Below, one piece after another: positions 1-11,812 of a stretch of 64,000 bases of DNA. Below the pieces are notes generated by a model. The model did not search any database and was not told where the DNA came from. It saw only the letters and a program-made list of their open reading frames with translations. The stretch is from Globodera rostochiensis (taxonomy: Eukaryota; Nematoda; Chromadorea; Rhabditida; Heteroderidae): positions 281,850-345,849 of the forward strand of contig JAEVLN010000045.1 of the NCBI GenBank assembly GCA_018350325.1. Direction: 5' to 3'. Made by a program: the position numbers and the translations under genes. Position 1 is the stretch's first letter. Every line of letters starts with the position of its first letter.

Positions 1-1273
1 CTTCGACACCTTTTTATTGAAATTAATTTAAATTATAAATCTTCAAATTTACTGTGCAAAACGATGGCCTGAATGATGGCAAAAAGGCTTTTCCGAGACA
101 TTGCGCTCAAATTTTGCAGCTTCTCATTCACCAAAATTTGGACCACCTAAATTTATTCAATTTTCTTTAATTTTAAATATAAATTGTATATGTACTAGGC
201 TTATTTATTTAAAACGTGTTTTTAAAGAAATGAAAATATATTTTATTTTAAATAACAACTCTTAAAATTTTGAATTTTTATAATCCTAAACAAAAGGTGG
301 AAAAACAATTTTTTGATTTTGGAATTATCCAATGCTTTAAATTTAAGAATTTAAAATGTTAAACCACCATTATCTAACGAAAATTTTAAAGACTTAAGTC
401 CGAAACGACAGATTTTATTTGTTCTCAAAACTAAAACACCGGGAATTTAAAAATATATATATTTTCAAGACATCATTTTTGTTATCACCTTGCATATGTA
501 ATTGAATCGACGGATGTCCTTGACAGCTCTGGCCAAGTCCAGCCGTTGGAACGCCTCGCTCATGCTGGTGCAGCCGATGAACTCCTTGGTTCGGTTCCTC
601 AGCTTCACAAAACAATGGGGCTGCTCCCAGCACTCCTCCTCGGCCGCCATGTCAGACTCGGACTCATCGGATGCTGAATTGTCCGACGAGTTTGCCGGCG
701 GTGGCGAGCCGTCCAACAGCAAAAGGGACTCCTGAACAAAAAACATTTTTTAAATTTCAGATACTTTTGGCGTTTTGTCAAAACATACATTTTGTTCATC
801 CAAACAACAATTCTCCCCGCCATTGTCCTCTCCGTCGTCAAACAATGACGGCAGAAGCATTGCATGTCGTCCAAAGCATTTCGGAGGTGATCCGCTCCCA
901 TTTTTGATACGCTTGTGCGGTGACGGCATGGCATCTCCCACGTCTTGCACATCCGAACCGACAGGAATCGGAATGGAATGCGTTGCCGGAAGTTGAATGG
1001 GTCTCAACTGCAAACAGTACATCAAAAATTGGGCATAAATTCCTCCCAAACCCAATTAAATTAATGTTAAAATATACAATTTAGCTCGAATTGCTTAATT
1101 TAAAAATGTTCATTAATTCTAATGACTAATGAATGACCTTGCATTGTTCCCACCCGGATGTGTGACTGACGCGAACCCATACCTCACCTTTAAATAAATA
1201 TGCTTTTTTGGGTTTTCATTTATTTGTTAACATTTTTACCGGGAGCCCGCCAGTCCTTTCCGATGAATGGCAT
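1..1273 (-). CDS. mfb-1: FBXO25/FBXO32 (atrogin-1/MAFbx) family F-box protein, 5' part
   Basis: Substrate-recognition subunit of an SCF ubiquitin ligase by family; in vertebrates FBXO32 drives muscle protein breakdown. I rebuilt six exons on the minus strand: 1273-1240, 1187-1138, 1007-789, 731-489, 146-53 and 9-1, where the gene leaves the window. All junctions are GT...AG and phases agree, giving 216 codons. The start MPFIGKDWRAPG closely matches the family N-terminus (MPFLGQDWRSPG), followed by a VWVRV...GW segment. Exon 4 holds CTSMSEAFQRLD...RRFNY and exon 5 LQNLSAMSRKSLFAI, both family hallmarks of the helical region before the F-box. The F-box itself should lie to the left of the window. 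Exons 3-4 hold a Pro/Ser/acidic insert (about residues 29-125) that is longer than in the human protein. The last short intron (10-52) has a weak acceptor, so that junction is less sure. Confidence 0.9.
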
Positions 1274-4200
1274 TTTTGTGAATGGAGTCAAAAGCAATAA
1301 TAAAACAACAGCCTTTTTAAATTAATCTGCTTTTTTTGATGCAAAAAAGGTAGAGAGAGGTGTACTTTAGAAAACCCAGATAGAAAAATGGGGGCGGAGG
1401 AACCCAAAAGTTTAATGTAATGGGGACAATATTTTATTTGATAACAAAATGTTCTCAGCGAAATATTTTCTGTCGATGTAAATGTTGAGCATTTTTTCTA
1501 AGCCCCCTTGGGAATTCAACGGATGGATACGAATGGTCGGTGTGCCTGAGGCAGTTTGGGCAAAGGTAAAGCTTTTAAAGCCTTTTGCCAAAGACCCGCC
1601 CACAAAGTGATTTTGGGCCACAATTGGCCGTGATTGTCACGAGAGAACTCTAATTGCTCATTGTGTCAGCAGGGGGCCAAAGAGGCCAAAAAACAGCAGT
1701 TCAAGATGGGCGGGAATGATTTTCCACAGCGGGCACAACACCTCACTCCATCGATGAAGCTTGTCCGTCAACTCTTCTATGGACAGAAGCTTCACCTTAA
1801 CACCCTCCACCCCCCCCCCAGCACATTCTCGGGATTTGGTCGTCGAGCAGTGAGAGAGACTGACGAGAAAAGCGGTGGGCCATTCGGCTGGAAAATGTGG
1901 GGGTATGCGAAGAGGGGGAGGGGGGGGGGGGACATTTGGCCAAAGTAGCCGCAGCAGCTGCTTCTAAGAAATGCGATCCCGAGAAGGGGCGGCGGCCCCG
2001 GCGGCCATCGCCACCACATTTAGGTTGGGGCCCGCTTGAATGGGAAGGGAGAAATGGGGACACGACAACCCAACGACGGAGGAGGGACACCAACACCAAC
2101 ACACCGTCCGCCTCCTTTACAAACAACAAATAACATCATCATCATCATTCACATCCTTAACTCACACACACAGATTCCATTTCTAGAGCCTCTTAATCAT
2201 CGGTGGTGGCCGACGATGAAAACGGGGGGGGGGGACATTATACGATTTGGAGAAAGGGGAGAGGAGAAGGGTGTAATTTGGCCCCATTAGGGGAAATCAG
2301 ATCGGCGAGTACAAAGAAGCGGCCGATTTGTGGAGCTCGGGACAAGATGCACATTATTGGCCGTAGGAGAAAGATGTAGATTTTTGATACCAGCGGGTAC
2401 AAGGTACTCTTCTACACTCTAAACTCGTGCCAGGCGAGTTTTTGTTCATAATAGAATGGAAAATGCTAAAAATCTTTCGCCGTCAGTCGGAAGCCCTCAC
2501 AAATTAGTTGGTGTAATTTTCCGGGATTAAATCACAAATGATTATATTTTATCATACAACTCCCCAAACTTTTTTGTGTTTTCAAAAATTTACCAGTAAA
2601 ATGACATACCTAATTTTTTAGGTCCAAAAAACATTTTTTTAAATGACGAATATTTGTTTTGCCTTTCTAATGGCAACATAGCATAGATTTATTTGGGCGA
2701 TAAAAATTGCGCACATCCAACAGAGAATGAATGAATGAATGAAGCATTCATTTTTTGCTGAGTCCGGCACCAGATTCTCGCAAAAGAATGGAGAATTGCG
2801 CGCAGATGCATTTCAGAGGGGTGAAGTGACGGAAGAATTGGGCATGAGATTAATTGGTGACGGGTTTTTTGGGGGGGGGGGGGGATTGAGAGCGATTTTT
2901 GAGTGGGTTGGGGGGGGGGGGGAGGGGTGGCGCACTATTTCCATGCGATAGGTAATTGTTGGGGGTGGGTTGATTGAAGGTCATTTATAATGCCAAATTA
3001 CAAAAATTTGGTGGAAGATGATGAGTGGTTAATTAGGCGATGTTTTGGGCAATTACTATGCGTAAACTAAAATTTACAGATAATATTTATATTTAAATGA
3101 AAATTTAAAGCGCCGCAAACCTTTATTTGATTTTTGCAAATTTGAAGATTTTAGGATAAAATTATATTTAATAATCTGGATAAAGTATGTTCGGAAAGCA
3201 TCAAAAAATTTTGGTTAATTGAAAAAACCGATAAAAAATTTTGTGATTTTTTAAAATAAAATTAATCTTACTTTTTTTAAAAAAAAGTTTATTATATGGA
3301 GAGGTTGCTGCAAGTTTGACTATAAATATGTGTTCGGGATCAAAATTCTATTAAAGAGTTAAGACCAAATTCCAATCCAAAAAAAGAAAAATGCCTTTAA
3401 TGAGCACACACTATTTTGGTGCCGAAAAGTGATTGATTGATCACGAGAAAATAGTGGCACAACGCTAGCAATGCCCGAGGCAATGAACGTGATCACTCAG
3501 CAGCCGATCAGCTGAACATTTGGGATCAGTTAGACAAATGACACTTTATCCAATGACAGCAAAAAAAAAAGAAGAAGCAGTGACGTTTTGGGATCACTGA
3601 TCAGCTTTTGGGAATCACAACAAAAGGTCATTTCGAAAGATGACAGACCAAAGTCAAAAATAAATAAATACATCACTTTTTGAAAATAATAAAAGCCAAA
3701 ATAAGACATTGGGAGCTGAGCTTTAAATGCTAAAATAAGAATTTGAATTTGAGAAAAATTCAGACTAGTTTTTTTTATAAACTCGCTTTAAATAAATTTA
3801 AGTTGAAAAGATTTAGCAGAAATTCGTTGGGATTTAAATCTTTAATGGCAGAAAAAAGCTTTCAAAACCAAAAAAAACTTTCAATTATCTCAAAGCGGCT
3901 CTTTGCCATTGGCATTGTGTGCATCATCAATATGCTTCAGGCACTAAAAATACCAAAATTGGCTCTCCCGACGGCGGAGGGTGTCCGGATGATGAATATG
4001 TGAGAGGCAAAAGGCGAGCGGGGGCGGGCGGGGGTACTGAATAATTTATAGGTTTTTTGGATGCGGTTCGGTTGGGAAATAAATACAAATTTAACTTAGA
4101 AAAGTGGTGAAAGGCTTGAAATAAATTTATTCCAAAAAAAATTTTTAAATGAATTTCTTAAATAAATTTAATTAATTTAACATAAAAGATTTGAAAATGT

Positions 4201-7200
4201 TTTTAGTATTACCTAAGCTGTTTTCGATAATGAAATTTCTCAAAAAAAAAACTAAAAAATTTATTTCAATTAAATGCAAACAATTTTAAATGAAATTTTC
4301 AATTTTTGAAATTCAAGCGCCTTTCTCAGATTTTGTTTGATCACCGTTCAAAGATTATTTACGCAAACAAAAATTCGTGCTAAATTTAGCATCTTGCATG
4401 AGCAAAATCATTTGGAAATGGTGGAGAAGGATTTGGTCCAAAATTAGCCATCAAGAATGCCATTAAGGGGGCAGGCACCTGGCAACCATGCCGTGCTTTG
4501 AATATTGATGAAAGGAGGTCGTTATTGGTGTAAAGCATTAATGAATATGGCCATTGAGGAGATGAAATTTTGTGGCCACAGGCATTCAATCACAAACAGC
4601 CATTTGTAAAAGGGTTTGTTTGTATTGGAAATTAGTTAAATTAAGGAAGAATTTAAAGAATACAATTAAAAATATGGCAATTCGTGAAAGTAAACCAAAA
4701 ATGAAGAAACTCAAAAATAGCAGCATAAACAATTTTCGAAGAAAATTGTTCACAATTCCGTCTTCAAGAGTTGAACAATTTTTTTTGCATTCTACAAATT
4801 TAAATTGTTACAACAAAAGGCAGCATTTCCATCTTCATTTTGATGTCATTTTTAATTTACTAGTCACAGTTTGTTTGTTTGTTAAATGCATTTATTAATT
4901 TGTTCAAAATTTAATAAAAAAAACATTTTTGGTAGCATTTGTCCGCTTTTCGTTTGAGGATGGATATTGTGATGTCCACGGTGGACCTTTTGTACTAGTC
5001 TACACAAATTGGTCGCGTTAAAAGTCACTTGGAATTAAATTAACAATTTTTGTTTCCTGTTTTACAATAAAAGTCTTCAAATTTTCAGCGAATTCTTCTC
5101 CAGGACCGTCGCGTCGTCTGCAATTTTGTGGCCCTAATAAATGCGGCGGCGCGCCGCGCAAGCGTTGAGCCGGAAAAGAACAGCAGCATTTTTTTTTTGT
5201 TTCTCATGCGCTGCGCGATGTTCAACAAACGACCAATAAAATTGAATAAAAAATTGTCCGTCTGTCTGAAGCGGGCGAAAGTGAATATAAATGGGAGAAA
5301 AATCCTGTTCTGTTGCTGTTCGTGGTAATTGTGATGCTATGGACGGACGGATGACAAGTTTTGAGAGGGAAAAGAATTGAGTAACAAAAAATTTTAAAAA
5401 ACAATTTGTACATACTTACCTATTTAAATTGCATAAGGGCCTCAAAAAATAAATGTTTCAAATTAAGAATTGAATTTTTTAATATAAAAAAAATTTGTGT
5501 TTTTAAAAGTTCCTTCAAGGTCTTTCAAGTACAAACATAGTACCTATGTATACTTTCTTTTTGTTCCAAAAATGCAATGTTCCCATCAATTCCATCATAT
5601 AAATCAACCCCTCCACCCCACGCTCAAAGATCGATAATTTTAAAACACATTAATTAAAAAAATTCAACTTTGCGCGAGTTTACAAAATATGAGGATGGAT
5701 CAGATCGATTTAACCTATATCCAACTTGGGTGATCGTTGATCACCGATCGGAGACAAGCGTATAAAATAGGGGGAGGATCAACAACGACACTGGCAGGCA
5801 CGGATTTGTGAAAATAAAGAATGAAAAAGCACAATGTTGACCCGGGCCAGGGGGGGGGGGAGGGAGACATGGGATATAGCGTCAAATATTGGTACAGGAG
5901 GATCAATGATCACAATGATGGATATAATAGTTGGATACAGTATAGACATATATATGGTATATTTTTCATTAGTTAAATGAGTTGTCAACATATTTTTGAA
6001 CTCGGTCCCCAAATTATCCATAAAAATTGATGCTGATTTTTTTGATTTGTTAAATGATTGTTAAATATAAATGAACTTGAAAATTTTCCGATAAATCAAT
6101 AGGGATTTTTAACGGAAGCCGGAAAAAAGCGGGATCCCCGCTCCCGGTAAAATTTGAATTTGCGTTCCAATTCCCGGCAACAAAAATTTAAGTTTTTCAC
6201 GTTGCCCGAAATAATTCCTTGGCGAAGTTTAGCCAATTTTTTCACAAAAACATTTAAATTTCCCAATTTTTTGCTGCGCCTATAGGCACCGCTAAAGCCC
6301 CCAAAATGTGCTCTTTTTTCTTGTCATTTTAGGTTTTCAATTAAGATTTCTGGCAACTCGAGAACCTAAAATTTAACCTTTTATGGGTTGAAGCAGAAAC
6401 AGGCGGGAATCCCGTTTCCCGTTTGTTATATTTTGAATTTCCGTTCCCGCGCCCGGAATTTTTTTACAACTTCTGCTTTTTGACCGGAATTTTAACGTCT
6501 ATTCAAAATTAAAAAATTTTTCCACAGCTGAGCGCCGTCACAGTACAATTCACCAATTAGGGTGATGGGTTAGGGTTAAAATGCGACAAAAATTACGCAG
6601 ACAATAAATCAAAAATTAAATAAAACAAATTTTCGTCAGAAAGTGAAACGCTTTATTTTGTTCGCATTTGATTTTTTGCTTATTCCATACAATGGGAATG
6701 GAAAAATTGTGTATGAGCAAAGGCTTTTTGACGCAAATTGTTCAGCTGTTGCACAATTCAATTATAAACAACAACAAAAAAATAGTCAAACATTGGAGAC
6801 GAGCGGAAAAACGGGGAAATTGGGCTTGATGTGGTAAATTGAGTAAGTATGGGCATTATTAAAAAATAATTGGATTAAACACAAAGTTTAGTTCAGCTAA
6901 AAACAGTGATTGTGTTGTAAAAAAATTAGAGTAGAGCGGGGTCCTTTTTTGTGACTAAAATTCTCACTTTTATGATCCCGATTTTTTCAAACAATTAGTC
7001 CGGGGTTTTTTGATCGGGATGATTTGATCAATTGTAGAAAATTGCATTCTAATTATTTTAACATTATTACAGTGAATAATTTATAAAATAGAAGTACCGG
7101 TATGTAAATGTAAGTGTAAAGAGAATGGCAAACAAATTGATTATTTGGGAATGAATGAATTGGAGGGAGAGGGGGGGGGGGGGGACACCGACCCCCACCC

Positions 7201-8288
7201 AAAATGCAAACGCAAATATTTGTTTGTACGCTGCCATTAAATGTGCAGCACAGCAGCAAAAGAACCCGCCGAATAAATTAGTGAAAGGAGAAGCATTGGC
7301 CCGGCCCGGCCCGGCCCATTCATTTTGTTCGTCTTTTGTGGACCGGAAACATTTTTTTGTTCGTTTTGTTTTGTTTTGTTTCTTTAATGCAATGTGACAA
7401 CAAAAATGGGGGAAAACAGCGAAAGAAAATCCATTTGATGGACAGACTTTAAAGAGAACACATAGAATAGAGAAACGAGGGGCACAGAAAGTGATAGAGA
7501 ACGGCAATAGAGAAAAAAGAGTAGAGAAAGAGCGGAAACAGGGAAAAAACAGAGAATGGGTGGGAGTAAAAAGGAACTAGTAATGGCATGTGAAAGAAAG
7601 CAAATAGCACTCGGCTAAAACAAAGCAAAAAATGCTGCAGGGGAATTAAGAAGAAAAAAATACGTAAAATGAGAAAATTGATGCATTTATTGTTATATTT
7701 ACACACATTTTTTTTTGCACCTATTTTGAGATTTTTCGAGCATATAGCCCTGTTGATAAATATTAATTTTGTTGTTAAATTGACACACTACACCAGGGAT
7801 TGAAAAATAATTCCAAAAAAGTAATTTCCTAATAATAAAAATAAATAAATATTTGGGTGAACTTAAAAATGGGCTAACAGAAGAAACTTAAATTCCGCAA
7901 TTTTGATTCTTCAAAATAGCTTCAAGCATTCTTAATTTCAAATTAACAAAAATTGCTATATTTTACAGAACAAAGCTAAATCAATTGACGGACGACGATT
8001 ATTGATCGGTTGGAACGGACGACGATTATTGATCTATGGGATGACGAATTGGCCAATGTCAGTCATTCACCTCGACCACACTTTGTTGTGTACTTCTAGT
8101 AGGGTTGCCGCTTTTTGGGACTTTCTCGGTTAACCGAAACCGAAAACTTCGGCTAATAAGCATTAGATGCACATTTGTTTTTCGGTATAACGTTTTATAA
8201 TACCGATAAATACAAAGTCAAATTCTTCAGTATACCGATCAATATTCGGTATACTCCCAAAAACCACAAAATTGTCATCTTTTATGAA
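1274..8288. other. Gene-poor flank between the F-box gene and the Srsx receptor
   Basis: I find no convincing gene in this 7 kb. The GC-richer part (about 1480-2340) is the likely promoter side of the minus-strand F-box gene. Pure G tracts on the plus strand lie near 1921, 2224, 2868, 2910, 5849 and 7171, and several are followed by GACA. Other simple repeats are GAATGAAT near 2725, GGCCC near 7300 and TTTTG near 7355. Around 6110-6480 and 8100-8275 are degenerate dispersed repeats rich in CCCGG or CGGTATACCGA motifs. Long ORFs across the G tracts read low-complexity sequence and are not supported as proteins. Confidence 0.6.
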
Positions 8289-9886
8289 TCATGCCGTCAC
8301 ATTAGGGCATGTTCGTGTGGCTGCTGGTTTGACAGTAACAGCCCAGGTAACAGTAGCTCTTGGGGGGTTGTGAGCCCCGAGACAAAGCATTTGACTTAAA
8401 CATCCAAATTCTTTCTGGTAAGCTGCTCGGTAGTCCTTGCTATATTAGAAATTTAAATTTTTTATTTTCACATTTTTTTAAAAAAAAACTGTCGAACCTG
8501 AGGCAAAACAACACGAATGCGTTACAGGCTGAACTGATGTTGAGAAGGATGCCATCAAATATATTTATATACCTTAAAATAATTTAAACGATTATAAAAA
8601 CATTTTAAAATGCAAATTATACCAATAATTTAGATTGCTTAGTTGCATGTTGGGAAGTACGAACCCATGCATTATGGAGACATACAAATAACCGCCAATA
8701 TTGGCAACAATGATCACTACCAATGATCGGAACAGTCGAAATTGGGAGAAGGCTTCAAATTTGAAAATTAATTTAAAAATTAAGTAATTGTCATACTCGA
8801 TTTGCACCAGATGGAGAGCCCGACCAGAATGTACAGTAAAATTGTGGCCAAATTAGTCACCAAGCTGCTGTAGGTGTATATTGGTGCACATTGGCCAATG
8901 ATCAAATCGCTGAGATATCCGGTGACCGGGTAAGACGGATACAAATTGGCACAATTCCATAAGGACATTAAAATGTAAGAGCCCAATGCCAAACAAAAAA
9001 GGCAATGAACGGTCAAATAGATGCCAAGGTTCAGGCGTCCATGGCTAAACCAGTGACATTTGATTTTGTCCCGAGGAATTGGTTCATTTTCCTAATCGGA
9101 TTTTTGAAAATCTTTATTCCAGAAGATTTGCCTTAGCTTAATAATGCTGCGCGGGTTTCGGTCGCAGGTACTGTTTCCGAATTCCTATGGGTCAATTCCG
9201 GTCACAATCCCAAATCCCGAAAACGTGTATGGCCGGACATACAATGGCTTACTCCGATTTAGAAACTCTCAACATCAATAAAAACGTACACATTTGGTTG
9301 AAGGACGCAAAGGATGCGGTCAACTCCGGTGCATAACATGGAAGCAAAAATGCCGCCAATGCAAAAGAGGGAAAGAGCCATGATGCGGACACATAGGCCA
9401 TAGGGAATGAAGTTTTGGCCGGACAGTGCCAACCACAGAAACAGCAAATGGCCCGCTTCGTGGCCCATCTCAAACAGCGAGGTGAGCGCGAGCAGAAAGT
9501 TGGCTGAGCCGTGTAAGGTTCTGCCAAAATTTGGATCAATGCCAATTTTGAATTGACCGAGTCCAGCCAAAAAAGGGTACATAATAACCGAATTTTTGGA
9601 ATTTGCTACCTGTTCTTAATGGTCACATAAACCACCGAAAGATTCATCAGAAAGCCGGGAATTCCAACACAATTCAGCAAAACTGCAGATAAAATCAAAG
9701 TTGCTGAATGTTTGCCTCCATTTTGCAATTGCAAATCATTGTAAAACTAAAATACGATTTGAACAATGGTTATTACACGTTTAATTTTTGAATTTGAATT
9801 TCCCAACTAAGTTGCTTAATTATTTCAGTTGTATAAGTTTAAACACCTACGAGATTTTCTGGAACATCAAAATCAGCAGATGGCAT
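8289..9886 (-). CDS. Srsx-family serpentine (7TM) chemoreceptor, complete
   Basis: Nematode-specific G-protein-coupled receptor of the Srsx type, expected in the plasma membrane of chemosensory neurons; its ligand is unknown. Seven exons: 9886-9851, 9746-9610, 9520-9292, 9091-8797, 8752-8686, 8572-8498 and 8439-8289. Together they give exactly 990 nt, 329 codons plus stop, with every intron phase consistent. TM1 ends in MNLSVVYVTIKN; the next exon opens with TLHGSANFLLAL (TM2) and reaches GVDRILCVLQP, the family's DR(L/I) motif after TM3. TM6 is RLFRSLVVIIVANIGG, TM7 is GILLNISSACNAFVLF, and the tail starts KDYRAAYQKEF. The donors after exon 3 (GTGTAC) and exon 6 (GTTCGA) are weak. The exon 3-4 intron contains a CCCGG-rich repeat. 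The C-tail after KEFGC is less certain. Confidence 0.9.
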
Positions 9887-9900
9887 AATATAATAATTTT

Positions 9901-9915
9901 TCTGAAGGAAAGCAA
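9901..9915 (-). promoter_or_regulatory. Strong 3' splice acceptor just upstream of the Srsx start codon
   Basis: On the minus strand TTTGCTTTCCTTCAG is followed 15 bases later by the ATG at 9886. This is the best acceptor in the locus. With no exon needed upstream, it fits a spliced-leader trans-splice site, though a 5' UTR intron is equally possible. Confidence 0.45.
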
Positions 9916-9921
9916 AATTTA

Positions 9922-10410
9922 GACAAGGTAAATAATTAAATTACTTTAATAATCTCACAAAAAAAATGCATTTAATTTTAAAGTTTAAAAGGAAAAGTGA
10001 CATTTTTTGTATTTATTGAAAACTTTTTGATAGTACGCTGTTGTTAATGTTCATTCTATAAAATTTAAGAATCAAATTTTGCTTCCGCCCACCTGCCAAC
10101 CTGCTCAAGGTACTGCTCGGTACGGTACTATACAAAATTTTAAGATTTTAAACATTCTCAGGACATACACATTTTCTAATTGTTGCATAAATGACTGTGA
10201 ATTTTAATGGGAACATTTCTTGTAATCTTTTCACAGTACTATATTAAGTACAAAAAACTTTAAATTTTCATAGAATGAACACTGACAACGGTGCACTATT
10301 AAAATGTTCTCAATAAATACAAAAAATGTCACTTTCCTTTTATCTTTAAAATTAAGATTTTTATGTTTTGTGAGATTATTAAAGTAATTTTAATTATTTA
10401 CCTTGTCAAG
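9922..10410. mobile_element. Foldback (long inverted-repeat) element
   Basis: Two arms of about 150 bp, roughly 9922-10070 and 10258-10409, are inverted copies of each other. Shared blocks include GACAAGGTAAATAATTAAA, AATAATCTCACAAAA, GTGACATTTTTTGTATTTAT and TGTTCATTCTAT. The loop contains a short GGTACTGCTCGGTACGG segment. There is no ORF, so this is a non-autonomous MITE-like element. It sits 36 bp upstream of the Srsx ATG, where the promoter would be. No clear target-site duplication was seen. Confidence 0.8.
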
Positions 10411-11690
10411 ACATCTTACTGAATTTTTGCTTCAATTTTTTCTTAACACAGATTTCCGATTTTGTAAAAAATTTTAGCGATACCCCCGCTTGTCCATCTT
10501 TTGCAGCCAGCCACAGCGATTATTATTTAGCTTTCAATGTTAGGCAAATCCGGTTGCAAACAATTTAGCGGCCGGAAAATAAGTTAGCGGCAGGCCAAAT
10601 CTGATAATAGCCAATCTGTCTGCCATGTAGGGCAAAGCTGATAGTAGAGCATAAACGGACTAATTTTGACAGCTGGCCAAAGCTGCCAATTAGAAATACG
10701 GCCGCCAATCCAATCGGACATTTTTCATTATTAATGGCCAAGGAAGCAAAGAAATAATAATTTGGTTTTAAAAAAACATTTAACAAATTGTATGTTTAAA
10801 TTTATTAGAATTTTAGTGCAATAAATCATAAGTTAAATAAAATATTCAGTAGGCATGATGCAAACGCAAGACAAATTCGTAGAGGAAAACAATTTAAAAT
10901 AAAGATAAAAAGCATTAATCATATTCGACCTAAGTACAATTGAAAGTAAGGTTGCAGCCGGGGGCGGGGGGGGGGGAACCCGGGATCCCCGGCCATTTTC
11001 ACCCTCGTCCCGGTCCTCAGTTTGTGAAAAAATTATGCCAAAAAAAGGTTCGGCTGACTTTGACTTGTATTTGCAGAATTTTTAGCCAAAATCATCAATT
11101 TCCTGCACTGGGGGCCAAATCTAGCTGTCTTATCAATTGAGCAACAACCAAATCGAATAGCGGAGCAAGACTGACTGCGTGCAAAATTATCTAAAAATTC
11201 CAAATTTACTCCTTCATTTTGTGAATTTTACCACCTTAATTCATTTTTTTCAGTTTTTATTGCATTTTTTAAAAGAAATTTTCCGAAAACTAGCAAATAT
11301 TTTTGTTAATTTGGGATCCGTCTATTAGAATTTTACTAAAATAAATAATGATTCGATTTTATCAGGCGTCACCGGTTCTTTTGATTGTGACTTTTGTTAA
11401 TAAATTCTAAATTTATAATTTGGCGGGTTTCCATTGAAGAAGTGTGAAAAATAACCAAATAATCAAACTTCTAAAAATTGTATTTTTGATTGGTCGAGTG
11501 TGCGGTCCTATGGTCAGCCCTTACTAGCTAATTTTATCCGCCTTTTGTTTGCTTTGTAAATTTTATTCGATTTTTAAATTAAATTTATAACAAAATTGCT
11601 AAAATAAATAACAAATTCCCGACGTCTATTATTGATAAATAATTTTCAAACAAATATGTCACTCCAAATGTGGAATAGCAATAAAAATCA

Positions 11691-11812
11691 TCCCCCCCCC
11701 TCCCCCTCTAAAAAGCATCCCCCCCCCCCCCCCCTCCCCCTCTAAAAATCCCCCCCCCCCCCCCTCCCCCTCTAAAAATCATTCCCCCCGCCCCCCCTCC
11801 CCCCCCCCCGCC
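11691..11812. repeat. Poly-C minisatellite
   Basis: Four imperfect units of a long C run plus TCCCCCTCTAAAAA(T/G) lie head to tail, ending in CCCCCGCC. The cytosine tracts would make G-quadruplexes on the minus strand. They are also prone to length errors in assembly. Confidence 0.85.

Noticed and set aside
1634..2290. Overlapping ORFs on both strands of up to 110 codons
   Set aside because: They read through G/C homopolymers and give Gly/Pro/Arg-rich low-complexity peptides; no splice signals or homology.
7067..7507. 146-codon minus-strand ORF
   Set aside because: It crosses a G12 tract and T-rich repeats; Phe/Cys-rich composition is typical of antisense AT/G-tract DNA.
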